From an uncultured Poribacteria bacterium (GTDB lineage: Bacteria > Poribacteria > WGA-4E > PCPOR2b): DNA of 64,000 bases. Each line of letters opens with the position of its first letter. The first letter of the stretch is position 1. Below the pieces are notes generated by a model. That model did no database searches. It was not told where the DNA came from and saw only the letters and a program-made list of their open reading frames with translations. The DNA lies in assembly GCA_958296125.1 (NCBI GenBank), contig OY282444.1, positions 496,001-560,000 of the forward strand, read 5' to 3'. Of this stretch, positions 7,766 through 16,954 are shown piece after piece. Both the position numbers and the translations under genes were made by a program.

Positions 7766-8463
7766 TCTGTGAAGGTAAAACGACCCGCGACATCAACGCG
7801 GAAATCAAACGCCTCATCGCTAGTGGTGAAACCGATATTTGTATGAGAGGGCCCGTCGCCCGGCACAACTTAGGTGTGGCGATCCTACAGTCGGTCAAGC
7901 TGACCTTCGACGGAAGTGTTGGCTACTACTGTGCAGGGATGGTTGACGGTCCCACCGTCGAAATTAAAGGGAGCGCAGGATGGGGATTGGCGGAGTCCAT
8001 GATGGGTGGCACTGTTACTGTCGAGGGGAATGCGGGCAACGGCGCGGCGGCTTCAATTCGAGGCGGGACAGTTGTCATTCGCAGCGATGCGGCTGCGCGG
8101 TTAGGCGTTTCAATGAAAGGCGGATTGATTATTGTTGGGGGCAATTGCGGCTACATGGCGGGTTTCATGGCACAGCGGGGAACAATTATCGTCTGCGGAG
8201 ATACCGGCGAAGCCTTCGCCGATTCGATGTATGAAGCGGTTTGCTTTGTCGGCGGCAACATCGCTGAGCTCGGTAACGATGCCGTGATTGAAGAACCGAC
8301 CACAGAAGACCTCACCTTTCTCGAATCCACCCTATTCCAGCATCTCCCCGCCAAAGTTGACAATTCACAGACCGTCATCTGCAATTTTAAGAAAGTCATC
8401 TCCGGGCGCAAGCTGTGGAACTTCAACAAGGACGAGCGAGCAGTGTGGCGGGAGGCGTTGTAA
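7753..8463 (+). CDS. glxC: GXGXG-domain subunit of a split glutamate-synthase-like enzyme (GlxC/MgsB type)
   Basis: This 236-residue right-handed beta-helix corresponds to the C-terminal GXGXG domain of the glutamate synthase large subunit. The repeated glycine pattern is obvious: GSVGYYCAGMVDG, GSAGWGLAESMMGG, GNAGNGAAASIRGG and GNCGYMAGFMAQRG. It has no catalytic residues. In GltB this domain holds the GATase and FMN domains in the right geometry, and here it is a separate chain. AAAGGA at 7738-7743 is a suitable ribosome-binding site. It is the middle subunit of the operon formed with the GATase (5788) and the FMN subunit (9097). Confidence 0.85.
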   Translation: MAEIICEGKTTRDINAEIKRLIASGETDICMRGPVARHNLGVAILQSVKLTFDGSVGYYCAGMVDGPTVEIKGSAGWGLAESMMGGTVTVEGNAGNGAAASIRGGTVVIRSDAAARLGVSMKGGLIIVGGNCGYMAGFMAQRGTIIVCGDTGEAFADSMYEAVCFVGGNIAELGNDAVIEEPTTEDLTFLESTLFQHLPAKVDNSQTVICNFKKVISGRKLWNFNKDERAVWREAL

Positions 8464-8487
8464 TTCGCCACAACAGGAGGTAATGTA

Positions 8488-8838
8488 ATGTCCATGAATG
8501 TTCGAGGTGTCCAAGTCCCCGAAGGGGCAACGGTGGACCTCAAAATTGAGATAACAGCACAAGTAAACATCACAGCCTTTGTAGCACAGCAGAAAGTTAC
8601 GCAATTTGTCATCAGTGAAATCAGTAATCAACTTTGCGGTGACAAACCTGATTTGAATATCGGTGAGCGTCTGTGCTGGTTAGTGCCGGTTGTACTTACA
8701 TCACCTGCTAAGGGCACCATTGGGCGTGTCGGTGAAATTTTGGTCGATGCAGATACGGGCGAATTGCTAGCGGATACAGACACCGTAGAAAGGATTGACG
8801 CTAATGCCGAATGGCTGGCTCAACGTTCCCCACTTTAG
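8488..8838 (+). CDS. Small protein of unknown function paired with a C39-like peptidase
   Basis: This 116-residue protein is not recognised. It starts from an ATG with a strong AGGAGG at 8475-8480. The N-terminus is beta-rich (EGATVDLKIEITAQVNITAF). The C-terminal half reads LCWLVPVVLTSPAKGTIGRV, then GEILVDADTGELLADTD. It overlaps the start of the following peptidase-like gene by 35 bases, so the two were a translationally coupled pair. It has no signal peptide or membrane segment. It may be the partner, regulator or substrate of the peptidase. The pair sits between the GXGXG and FMN subunit genes, where glx/mgs operons normally have nothing. Confidence 0.6.
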   Translation: MSMNVRGVQVPEGATVDLKIEITAQVNITAFVAQQKVTQFVISEISNQLCGDKPDLNIGERLCWLVPVVLTSPAKGTIGRVGEILVDADTGELLADTDTVERIDANAEWLAQRSPL

Positions 8839-9052
8839 GCAAGAATTCAACTACTCGTGCGTTGCTGCATGCGTCCGCATGGTGATGGCGTATTACGGAC
8901 ATAACGAATCAGAAGATAACGTTGGCAAGTTTTCAACGAGCATGGGCAACGACGGGACACTTGGCAGCCCTTATTCGTCCACAGTCATGAGAGAGAAGTT
9001 TTCACCAAACACTCGGTGTGTCGCGCAACCGTGTCTGGTGTATTGGACCTAG
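8804..9052 (+). pseudogene. C39-like cysteine peptidase, truncated
   Basis: The ATG at 8804 begins NVPHFRQEFNYSCVAACVRM, then VMAYYGHNESED. This is the start of a papain-like C39 peptidase domain with the catalytic cysteine in CVAACV preceded by the conserved Gln/Tyr/Ser region. C39 domains need about 130-150 residues including a catalytic histidine and aspartate. Here the frame stops after 83 codons and the tail (residues 40-83) does not look like the family. The enzyme is therefore probably inactive. Frames downstream to 9096 show no clear continuation. Confidence 0.6.
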
Positions 9053-9096
9053 AACGATAGCGCGACGTTGTTGGTATTTTCGGGATTCAAAACAAC

Positions 9097-10440
9097 ATGC
9101 CAGACAAATCAAATAACCTCCGAACCAGTGGAACATTCACCCCCGACATCATTGAAGATATCCAAGTCAAGGCGGACTTGGGCAGATACCGTATCCGCGG
9201 ATTTGGGACGTTACGCGAGCGGCGATGGGCGACATTTGATGACCTGACTTTCATCCCCTGCACCCTGACCCGCATCCCGCTCGAAGGCTATCGGGAACGC
9301 TGTTCACCCAAAACCCTGATCGGCACCCGCTTCGCTGAAAAGCCAATTGAGCTTGAAGTTCCGATCATGATCACCGGCATGAGTTGGGGAGCACTCTCTT
9401 ACAACGCCAAAGTCGCGCTGGCAAAAGGCGCGAATATCGTCGGTTCATCTAACACCACCGGCGACGGCGGGATGCTGATGGCGGAGCGTGAGCACAGCCG
9501 GGCCCTAATCTACGAGGTGCTGCCGTCCCGTTACGGCATCAACATCCACCATCTACGGATGGCGGATGGCATTGAGTTGACGATTGGACAAGGCGCGAAG
9601 CCGGGAACGGGGGGATTATTGCTCGGCTCGAAGGTTTTGGATACGGTTGCGGAACAACGTGATTTACCCCTTGGTGTGGATCAACGCAGCCCAGCGCGGC
9701 ATCCCGACTTCCTCGGCCCCGACGATATGATTATTAAAATCGAAGAATTACGTGAGGCGACCGACTGGCAGGTGCCAATCTTCGTGAAGATGGGGGCAAC
9801 GCGGGTGTTTGACGACGTGAAGTTGGCGGCAAAGGCGGGTGCCGATGTCATCGTTGTAGACGGCATGGAAGGCGGCACCGGCGCATCCGCCGAAATCTGT
9901 CAAGAACATACAGGGGTTCCGACGCTCGCTGCCGTATGTGAGGCACGCGCGGCACTCGAAGACCTCGGATTGTACGGCGAAGTGCAGCTCATTATCGCGG
10001 GCGGCATCCGCCACGGTGTGGACGCAGCAAAGGCGATGGCACTCGGTGCAGATGCGGTATACATTGGCACAGCAGCACTGATGGCACTCAACTGTAACAG
10101 ACCCATCCACCTCGAAGATTACCACGAACTTGGTACCGAGCCTTACCACTGCCACCACTGCCACACAGGACGCTGCCCCGTCGGGATTACGACGCAGGAC
10201 CCCGACCTGATGAAACGCCTCGACATTGACGAAGCATCAGAGCGCGTCGCCAACCTGCTGCAAGCGATGACTTCGGAGATCCAGATCCTCGCCCGCGCTT
10301 GCGGCAAGGCGGACGTACACGACCTCGACCCCGAAGACCTCCGCGCATTAAACTTGGAAGCGTCAATGATTTGCGGCATTCCGCTCGTTGGGACGAACCG
10401 TGTGTTTGGCGGCGGACCGGGGTGGAAGGAGCGGGAGTAA
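9097..10440 (+). CDS. glxD: FMN/Fe-S central subunit of a split glutamate-synthase-like enzyme (GlxD/MgsC type)
   Basis: This 447-residue TIM barrel is equivalent to the FMN-binding synthase domain of GltB. Key segments are MITGMSWGALSYNAKVALAK, GQGAKPGTGGLLLGSKV, DVIVVDGMEGGTGASAEI and ADAVYIGTAALMALNC. A 3Fe-4S cysteine cluster follows in CHHCHTGRCPVGITTQ (about residues 350-365). The enzyme reduces an iminoglutarate-type intermediate made with ammonia from the GATase subunit. In methylotrophs the homologue uses methylamine to give N-methylglutamate. The ribosome-binding site is weak, so coupling to upstream translation is plausible. It ends 61 bases before the GlnT-like gene. Confidence 0.88.
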   Translation: MPDKSNNLRTSGTFTPDIIEDIQVKADLGRYRIRGFGTLRERRWATFDDLTFIPCTLTRIPLEGYRERCSPKTLIGTRFAEKPIELEVPIMITGMSWGALSYNAKVALAKGANIVGSSNTTGDGGMLMAEREHSRALIYEVLPSRYGINIHHLRMADGIELTIGQGAKPGTGGLLLGSKVLDTVAEQRDLPLGVDQRSPARHPDFLGPDDMIIKIEELREATDWQVPIFVKMGATRVFDDVKLAAKAGADVIVVDGMEGGTGASAEICQEHTGVPTLAAVCEARAALEDLGLYGEVQLIIAGGIRHGVDAAKAMALGADAVYIGTAALMALNCNRPIHLEDYHELGTEPYHCHHCHTGRCPVGITTQDPDLMKRLDIDEASERVANLLQAMTSEIQILARACGKADVHDLDPEDLRALNLEASMICGIPLVGTNRVFGGGPGWKERE

Positions 10441-10501
10441 CGCCTACCTTACTAAGAAAATCGAGTTTTTTTCCAACGGCAATGAGAAAGGAGTCCTGAT
10501 A

Positions 10502-11836
10502 ATGACGTTAGACGAGGTTAAAACGTTAGTTGCAGAGAAGGAAATCGAGTTTTTCCTCTGTTCCTTTGTAGAAATGGCTGGGGCACCAAAAGCGAAGGTG
10601 GTGCCGACGACGCATATTGATGACATGGCGGCGGAGGGGGCTGGCTTCGCCGGGTTTGCGGCAGGTGAAATTGGTCAGGGACCACATGATCCTGATATGG
10701 CAAGCCTTCCTGACTTTAACTCACTTACAATCGTGCCGTGGCGCGAAAACGTGGCGTGGTTGGCGGGAAATGTGCACGTGGGGGATGAGGCATGGTGCTA
10801 TTGTCCACGCACTATTTTGCAGCGGGAATTGGAGAAAGCCAAACAAAAAGGCTACCTCTTCAACGTCGGTGTCGAAGCAGAGTTTATGTTGTTGAAACAG
10901 GGTGAGGACGGTAGTTACGCGCCGTGGGACCCACTCGACACGCTGGGCAAGCCCTGTTATGACCTGCGGGCACTCCACCGTAACCTCGATACAATGACTA
11001 CCCTAATCAAGTATCTACAAGAGTTAGACTGGGGTCCCTACGCCAACGACCATGAGGACGCTAACTGTCAGTTTGAACTCAATTGGCTCTATTCCGATGC
11101 ACTGACCACAGCAGATCGGCACACCTTCTTCAAGTGGATGGTCAAAACTGTTGCCGAAGAGCAGGGATTGACGGCTACCTTCATGCCTAAGCCGTTTGCA
11201 AACTTAACCGGCAACGGCGCGCATTTTCACATGAGCCTGTGGGATCCGGAAAACCAGACCAATCACTTCCTCGATGAATCCGATGAGAACGGTCTATCAC
11301 AACTTGCCTACTGGTTTATGGGCGGTATTCTCCACCATGCCAAAGCACTCGTTGCTGTCACCAATCCCCTCGTCAATAGCTATAAACGCCTGATCTCTGG
11401 TGCTCCCCGCTCCGGCGCAACGTGGGCACCTGTTTATATCACGTATGGTGGGAGCAACCGGACGCAGATGATCCGTATCCCCGATTCTGGGCGGATTGAA
11501 AATCGTTCGGGGGACGGTGCTGCCAATCCTTACCTCGCTATGGCAGCAACGCTCGCCGCCGGACTCGATGGTATCGAGAACCAAATTGATCCCGGCACGC
11601 GCAACGACGATAACCTCTACGAAATGCCCGTGGACGAGCTGCAACGACGCGGTATTGATGTGCTACCAAGGACCCTCAGCCAAGCACTCGACTGTCTGGA
11701 AGAGGACGAGGTCATTCAGAACGCACTTGGCCCTGAATATGCCCCCTACTACATCAAAGTCAAACGCGAAGAGTGGCGAAGTTACCATCAGAGCATCAGC
11801 CAGTGGGAAACCGATAACTACCTTGGGCTTTACTAA
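10502..11836 (+). CDS. glnT: Type III (GlnT) glutamine synthetase / gamma-glutamylmethylamide synthetase-like ligase
   Basis: This 444-residue enzyme has the glutamine synthetase fold. The ATG at 10502 follows AAAGGAG (10487-10493). Catalytic features include GVEAEFMLL (metal-binding glutamate), ENQT/NGAHFHMSLWD, and SYKRLISGAPRSGATWAPVY with RIPDSGRIENRSGDGAANPY. Its early residues (SFVEMAGAPKAKVVP, GAGFAGFA) fit the GlnT/GMAS branch rather than GlnA. GMAS joins glutamate and methylamine to gamma-glutamylmethylamide, and GlnT joins glutamate and ammonia. Adjacency to the three glx/mgs-type subunits fits either an N-methylglutamate pathway or a glx-type cluster. The N-methylglutamate dehydrogenase genes are not in the window. 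Confidence 0.88.
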   Translation: MTLDEVKTLVAEKEIEFFLCSFVEMAGAPKAKVVPTTHIDDMAAEGAGFAGFAAGEIGQGPHDPDMASLPDFNSLTIVPWRENVAWLAGNVHVGDEAWCYCPRTILQRELEKAKQKGYLFNVGVEAEFMLLKQGEDGSYAPWDPLDTLGKPCYDLRALHRNLDTMTTLIKYLQELDWGPYANDHEDANCQFELNWLYSDALTTADRHTFFKWMVKTVAEEQGLTATFMPKPFANLTGNGAHFHMSLWDPENQTNHFLDESDENGLSQLAYWFMGGILHHAKALVAVTNPLVNSYKRLISGAPRSGATWAPVYITYGGSNRTQMIRIPDSGRIENRSGDGAANPYLAMAATLAAGLDGIENQIDPGTRNDDNLYEMPVDELQRRGIDVLPRTLSQALDCLEEDEVIQNALGPEYAPYYIKVKREEWRSYHQSISQWETDNYLGLY

Positions 11837-11916
11837 CCAATCGCTCTATTGTCGTTGATATGGATTTGCTTTTAACCGTTCAATCCAACCTACATTATTA
11901 TAAGGAGACATGCTCT

Positions 11917-14900
11917 ATGTTTAAGCGTCATTTTATCCCCGATTGGATTAGGGCTTGTAAGCAACAGCAACATCTCATCGCACTCATTGGCCTATTGATG
12001 TTCATCATCGGTTCTCAAAATGTATCCGCCCAACAACAGATAGCCCAAGATGCCTACGCTATCTTTGAACAACGCTGCCTCATCTGCCACGGCCCCGACG
12101 GTGCCTACCGAGAGACCCTCTTAATCGAACACAACGCACTCATCGGAGAGGGAACCGTTGTCCCGGGAAACCCCGATACTTCCGAACTGTATAACCGACT
12201 CCTGACCACTGACCTAGCCAAACGGATGCCGCTCGCACAACCGCAGCTGTCCACCCAAGCAATTGACACCATCCGAAACTGGATTTTAGCAGGTGCACCC
12301 GATTGGGCAACAACCTCCGTCTCCGATAGTCAGTTCATCTCCCCCGGTGAGGTGCTCAATACTATTGAGACCCACCTGATGTCGCTCGCACCGTTTGACC
12401 GCGCCTTTGCCCGTTACTTCACAATGACACACCTCTATAACGCAGGGGAGACACCGGGGCGACTCCAAGAATACCGTAAAGGACTCTCCAAACTGGTCAA
12501 TAGTCTCTCATGGGGAAGCACTGTCACCAACCCACAACCCATTGACCCACAAGGAACAATCCTCTACATTGACCTGAGACACTACGAGTGGGATCGCAAT
12601 GACGGCTGGACACAAATAGAAGCGGCGTATCCCTATCACATCGCGTTTAATGCGGCAACACAGACCGCGCTGCGTAACCAACTCGGGAAATTACAGACGG
12701 AGACGAAGAGTAATATACCATCGGTTCATGTCGATTGGTTTCTGGCAACGGCCTCCACCCCACCGCTATACCACGATTTGCTATCCCTACCCTTAACGGA
12801 TAGGGAGTTAGAGACCCGATTGGAGGTGGATGTGGTCCGTAACCTACGCAATGCGCCGGGGGTGCGTGTCTGGCGGGCAGGCACCAACGATTCCGGTGTC
12901 TCTAATCACAACAGGGTGATAGAACGACACACCTCTCAACACGGAGCGTATTGGAAGAGTTACGACTTCGCGGGGAGTGTTGGCACACAGAACATCTTTA
13001 CCTACCCTCTCAATTTCACGCATGATGGTGGGGAGGTTATCTTCAATCTTCCCAATGGGTTACAGGGATACTACCTTGCCAATGCGTCCGGTTTTCGTTT
13101 AGATGACGCACCGATAAACATCGTCTCCAACCCCGCTGCAAGCGATCCGACGGTGCGGAATGGGTTATCTTGTTTGGGATGCCACACGGAAGGGATGAAG
13201 ACGTTTGAGGATCAAGTCCGTTCCGTGATAGAGAGTAATGCCACCCCGGCGTATGACAAAGCCCAAGCCCTACGCCTATACGTTGAACAGTCCGCGATGG
13301 ACGCGCTTGTTCAAGAAGACACGGATAGATACAAGGCGGCACTGGCAGCAACGGGCGGTGCGTTTGGTGATATTGAGCCGATTTCACGATTTCATGAAGC
13401 GTTTGAGGGATCGGTGGACGCGGCTTATGCCGCAGCGGTGGTTGGGTTAGAGACCGAAGTATTCCTTAAAAAGATTGGTGAGAATATAGGGCTACAGAAC
13501 GCAGGCTTGCTGGTGTTAGAGGGTGAGAATGGGAGTATGAAACGGGACGCATGGACATCGAGTTTTAATGCGATGATTTACGCATTGGACTTCCCGGAGG
13601 CGGAGGTTGATAGCCCATCGCAGCCGGAGCAGCTACCGGGGGCGGTTGTTCAGATTCCTGACTCGAACCTGCGTGCCGCGATTGTGGAGGCACTTGGTAA
13701 GAACCTCAATGCCCCGATTATTGTGGCGGAGATGACGGGACTTGAGCGCCTTCACGTTCATGACGCTGGCATCCGCGATCTGACGGGTCTGGAGTATGCG
13801 ATCCATCTGGACACGCTAATTCTTGACCACAATCAGATCACCGACATCTCGCCCGTAACGAGCTTAAAAAAGCTCACTTTCCTGAACCTCCATGGAAACC
13901 AGATTTTCGACATATCGCCCCTAGCAGACTTGAGCAAGTTGGAAATTCTCGAAATTGGGGATAATGAAATCTCTGACATCTCCGCCCTTGCAGGACTAAT
14001 CAACTTGAAAACGCTCGTACTGGACAGCAATTTATTTTCTGACATCTCACCTGTAGCAGGGCTAATCAACTTGGAACACATACATTTTTCCAATAGACGG
14101 ATCTCTGACATCTCCGCCCTTGCAGGACTAATTAACCTGAAAACTATGACCACATGGCACAACCCCATTTCCGACATATCGCCTCTGGCGGGATTAACCC
14201 AACTGGAAAAAATAGATATGTGCCATTCGGACATTAAGGATATTTCCCCGCTTGCGGGTTTAACGCGGTTGACAGAGTTGTATCTTCTTTCCAATAAGAT
14301 CTCCGATATATCGCCGCTTGCGAGGTTAACCGGGTTAATTCGTTTGAATCTTGGGGAGAACAACATATCGGATATATCGCCGCTTGCAGGGTTAACCAAC
14401 TTGAAATGGCTAGTGCTCCAGCGAAACGAGATCCCTGACTTTTCACCTCTGGATGGGTTACGTGAAAATATAAAGCTCGTTTGGCACGGCAATCCGGGGT
14501 ACCCCGCAGATGCTCCGAAAATCGAAGGCCCGTGGCTCTGGGTCGTGTTACCGGGGACAGTGGGTGAAACGCTGAATGACACCGATTTACTCTCAGAGGC
14601 GAGTGGGGGCACAGTGACAGAGGCGGAAATTGCCACCCACGGGGCAACAGCGGGAAAATCGGTCGGGGACAGTGTGTGGACATCCCACAGACTCCCGCCT
14701 GCGGGGTGGGGTAACATTGAGGATATGCTGAAACGCACCATTCCTAACGGAGCCATTTACGGCACGGTGTCCCTCTATTCGCCACAGGAACAGGACACAA
14801 CGCTGTACGTCGGCGGCGATCAGGGGGTAAGGGTCTGGCTCAACGGAACTTTGATTTACGAACGTCTCAATAAAATTTGGCACAACAATTACACAGATTT

Positions 14901-16035
14901 TTTCCCTGTCACGCTTCAGCAGGGACGGAATGTCCTGTTAGTTGCGGTTCACACCTTAGGTAACGGCTTTTTTGGGTTTGAACCCGGCACCGACTATACG
15001 GTGTCAATGGGTGTCGGCTACGCTTTTTCCCAAACCCCAATTCATACGGGCGATGCCTTTACCCTTGATATCCGCGCAGAAAACGTCACCGACTTGGCAG
15101 GCTGGCAGTTTGATATTGAGTTTGCCCCTGCGATCCTAGAAGCTATTAACGTGACCGAAGGCGGTTTCCTGAAGACGAACGGCGGCACAACCTTCTTTCA
15201 AGGTGGCAGCATTGATAACGCAGCGGGTAAAATCACAGGACTCAGCGCGGCACGGCTTTCTAGCAGCGGTGTGAGCGGCACAGGCACCCTGCTTCAGGTG
15301 AGGTTCAAGGCGAAATCGGGCGGTGAAACAGAGTTGGCATTACAGAAGTTCCAGTTCGGCTCCGTTACCGGCGATAGTATCCCCGCCGGACCGCATCAAA
15401 TCCGCATCGCTGTAGAGGGACAACTGGCGACCGGGGACGTGAATCGAGATGGGGTTGTCAGCATCTTGGATCTGATTCTCGTCGCTCAGCAGTTGGGGAA
15501 AAGGGTGCCCGCTAACTCGCCGGTGGATGCCAACGGTGATGGTGTGGTCAGTATCCTTGACCTTATTCTTGTGTCACAAGGGATTGCCGAATCACCCGCT
15601 GCGCCCGCGGTTGGAGCAGAAAGCGTAGATGCTGCGACGATAGAGGCGTGGATAGCACAGGCGCGGTTGGAAGATGACGGTTCGCTTGCCTTCAAACGGG
15701 GTATTGAGAATCTTCAGAACCTGTTAGCCTCAATGATTCCTGAAGAGACTGCGTTGTTGGCAAACTATCCGAATCCGTTTAACCCGGAGACATGGATACC
15801 GTATCAGTTGGCAGAGTCGGCAGAGGTAACGCTGACGATTTATGATATGAATGGGGGAGTAGTTCGGCATTTGGCGGTGGGGCATCAAGCGGCGGGTATG
15901 TATCAGAATCGAAGCCGTGCAGCCTATTGGGACGGACGGAATCAGTTGGGTGAGCCTGTCGCCAGCGGTCTCTATTTTTACACACTGACCGCAGGAGAGT
16001 TCACAGCGACACGGCGGATGTTGATCCTAAAGTAA
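11917..16035 (+). CDS. Large secreted cytochrome c-LRR-cohesin-dockerin protein with FlgD-like sorting domain
   Basis: This protein of 1372 residues starts at the ATG at 11917 (AAGGAGA at 11902-11908). Residues 1-38 form a signal peptide ending VSA. A cytochrome c domain follows with CxxCH at residues 54-58 (CLICHG). A second CxxCH lies at 419-423 (CLGCH). Residues about 605-860 hold some ten 22-residue internalin-type leucine-rich repeats (consensus NxISDISPLAGLTNL). Then come a galactose-binding-like region (VWLNGTLIYER), a cohesin-like domain (about 1038-1168), two dockerin-type calcium loops (DVNRDGVVSILDLIL and DANGDGVVSILDLIL, about 1173-1226) and a C-terminal FlgD/T9SS-like domain (NYPNPFNPETWIPYQL to the end). 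The protein is probably exported and surface-held. Its electron-transfer or binding role is unknown. Confidence 0.85.
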   Translation: MFKRHFIPDWIRACKQQQHLIALIGLLMFIIGSQNVSAQQQIAQDAYAIFEQRCLICHGPDGAYRETLLIEHNALIGEGTVVPGNPDTSELYNRLLTTDLAKRMPLAQPQLSTQAIDTIRNWILAGAPDWATTSVSDSQFISPGEVLNTIETHLMSLAPFDRAFARYFTMTHLYNAGETPGRLQEYRKGLSKLVNSLSWGSTVTNPQPIDPQGTILYIDLRHYEWDRNDGWTQIEAAYPYHIAFNAATQTALRNQLGKLQTETKSNIPSVHVDWFLATASTPPLYHDLLSLPLTDRELETRLEVDVVRNLRNAPGVRVWRAGTNDSGVSNHNRVIERHTSQHGAYWKSYDFAGSVGTQNIFTYPLNFTHDGGEVIFNLPNGLQGYYLANASGFRLDDAPINIVSNPAASDPTVRNGLSCLGCHTEGMKTFEDQVRSVIESNATPAYDKAQALRLYVEQSAMDALVQEDTDRYKAALAATGGAFGDIEPISRFHEAFEGSVDAAYAAAVVGLETEVFLKKIGENIGLQNAGLLVLEGENGSMKRDAWTSSFNAMIYALDFPEAEVDSPSQPEQLPGAVVQIPDSNLRAAIVEALGKNLNAPIIVAEMTGLERLHVHDAGIRDLTGLEYAIHLDTLILDHNQITDISPVTSLKKLTFLNLHGNQIFDISPLADLSKLEILEIGDNEISDISALAGLINLKTLVLDSNLFSDISPVAGLINLEHIHFSNRRISDISALAGLINLKTMTTWHNPISDISPLAGLTQLEKIDMCHSDIKDISPLAGLTRLTELYLLSNKISDISPLARLTGLIRLNLGENNISDISPLAGLTNLKWLVLQRNEIPDFSPLDGLRENIKLVWHGNPGYPADAPKIEGPWLWVVLPGTVGETLNDTDLLSEASGGTVTEAEIATHGATAGKSVGDSVWTSHRLPPAGWGNIEDMLKRTIPNGAIYGTVSLYSPQEQDTTLYVGGDQGVRVWLNGTLIYERLNKIWHNNYTDFFPVTLQQGRNVLLVAVHTLGNGFFGFEPGTDYTVSMGVGYAFSQTPIHTGDAFTLDIRAENVTDLAGWQFDIEFAPAILEAINVTEGGFLKTNGGTTFFQGGSIDNAAGKITGLSAARLSSSGVSGTGTLLQVRFKAKSGGETELALQKFQFGSVTGDSIPAGPHQIRIAVEGQLATGDVNRDGVVSILDLILVAQQLGKRVPANSPVDANGDGVVSILDLILVSQGIAESPAAPAVGAESVDAATIEAWIAQARLEDDGSLAFKRGIENLQNLLASMIPEETALLANYPNPFNPETWIPYQLAESAEVTLTIYDMNGGVVRHLAVGHQAAGMYQNRSRAAYWDGRNQLGEPVASGLYFYTLTAGEFTATRRMLILK
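13741..14490 (+). repeat. Direct repeats encoding leucine-rich repeats
   Basis: About ten imperfect 66-base repeats within the large secreted gene encode 22-residue LRR units. Phrases such as GACATATCGCC.CTTGCAGGGTTAAC recur with variation. Two units (about 13963 and 14101) are nearly identical, implying recent duplication inside the array. Confidence 0.8.
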
Positions 16036-16052
16036 AAGTAAAACAAATCTGT

Positions 16053-16080
16053 TTGCCCCATTTCAGTCGTATGGTATAAT
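16053..16080 (+). promoter_or_regulatory. Sigma-70-type promoter for the aldolase gene
   Basis: TTGCCC (16053-16058) and a perfect TATAAT (16075-16080) are separated by 16 bases. They lie 66 bases before the ATG of the HpcH/HpaI aldolase gene, in the gap after the large secreted protein gene. Confidence 0.55.
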
Positions 16081-16145
16081 AACCAGACTTCAGGCAACAA
16101 CTTGAATGGTAATATAGTAAATAACTTTAGGAGATAACATAAGAT

Positions 16146-16820
16146 ATGTCAGAACAACTAACGTTGAAACAACGGATACACAACAGCGAAATTATTAACA
16201 TCGGCGGTGCTCCCACGAGTGCCTCGAAAAGTGAGCTCGAAGCTATTCTTAGTCAGGACTCCTACGATTTAATCGGGACCGATGCCCAACACTCGGCATT
16301 TAACGAAGAGAAACTCGTCTCATTTTGTGCCAACTTGGCAGAGCTGGGGATGCCTGTTCAGTTACGGATCAAACACACGCGGAACGCTTACCTCATTGGG
16401 AACATCCTCGATTTGGGCCCATTGGCGATTGTAGTGCCGCAGGTTGAAACGGAGGCAACGGTTGATGAAGCGATCGATGCCTTCTACTATTCGCCGATTG
16501 GAAAACGGAGTTGGGGCCCCAGCTCGGGATACGGTTTCAATCCAGATCTTGACCGCTTGGAATACGCCGAATGGTGGAACAACAACGGCATCCTTAGCCT
16601 GCAACTGGAATCTGTTGATGCGATTATCAACGCACGAAAACTTGCCAAACCCGGCGTTGATATGCTCATGTTTGGCGCGAATGACTTAGGATTCAGTCTC
16701 GAAACGTATCCAAATTCCCCGTTCAAAACCGTTGAAGAATGCTTCCAGCATGTTGTGGAGCAGATGGAGGGAACCCAAGTCAAGGTAGGAGTTGCCTACT
16801 CACCCGGCGGCCGTCTCTGA
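16146..16820 (+). CDS. HpcH/HpaI aldolase / citrate lyase-family protein
   Basis: This 224-residue TIM-barrel aldolase cleaves or forms C-C bonds of 2-keto-3-deoxy or citramalate-type acids with a divalent metal. Visible motifs are DLIGTDAQHSAF (the catalytic histidine region), the barrel strand PVQLRIKHTRNAY, LGPLAIVVPQVET (family: G..G.i.P.v.t), RSWGPSSGYGF and LQLESVDAI (metal-binding glutamate). It is about 30 residues shorter than typical HpaI at the C-terminus but keeps the DMLMFGANDLGFSL strand, so it may be functional. TAGGAGA at 16128-16134 serves as ribosome-binding site. Confidence 0.82.
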   Translation: MSEQLTLKQRIHNSEIINIGGAPTSASKSELEAILSQDSYDLIGTDAQHSAFNEEKLVSFCANLAELGMPVQLRIKHTRNAYLIGNILDLGPLAIVVPQVETEATVDEAIDAFYYSPIGKRSWGPSSGYGFNPDLDRLEYAEWWNNNGILSLQLESVDAIINARKLAKPGVDMLMFGANDLGFSLETYPNSPFKTVEECFQHVVEQMEGTQVKVGVAYSPGGRL

Positions 16821-16880
16821 TCCGGCACCTCTAAGATACGAGGGGATTATGTGATAGCTCGCCAAAACTACTGAGTGAAA

Positions 16881-16915
16881 CGTGAGATTTCTCACGCTTT
16901 ACGGGCTAAAGCCCC
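16881..16915. terminator. Hairpins between convergent genes
   Basis: CGTGAGA/TCTCACG (16881-16896) forms a 7-base stem with a two-base loop. It is followed by GGGCTAAAGCCCC (16903-16915), a second hairpin identical in core to the one at 6903. They sit between the aldolase gene (+) and the oxidoreductase gene (-) and probably terminate one or both. Confidence 0.4.
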
Positions 16916-16954
16916 TGTTTGCAACCTCCCGATACGTTGTGGCAGCAATACGAA

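Noticed and set aside
10388-10501. Upstream extension of the GlnT-like frame overlapping the FMN subunit gene
   Set aside because: AAAGGAG at 10487-10493 and the family start point to the ATG at 10502.
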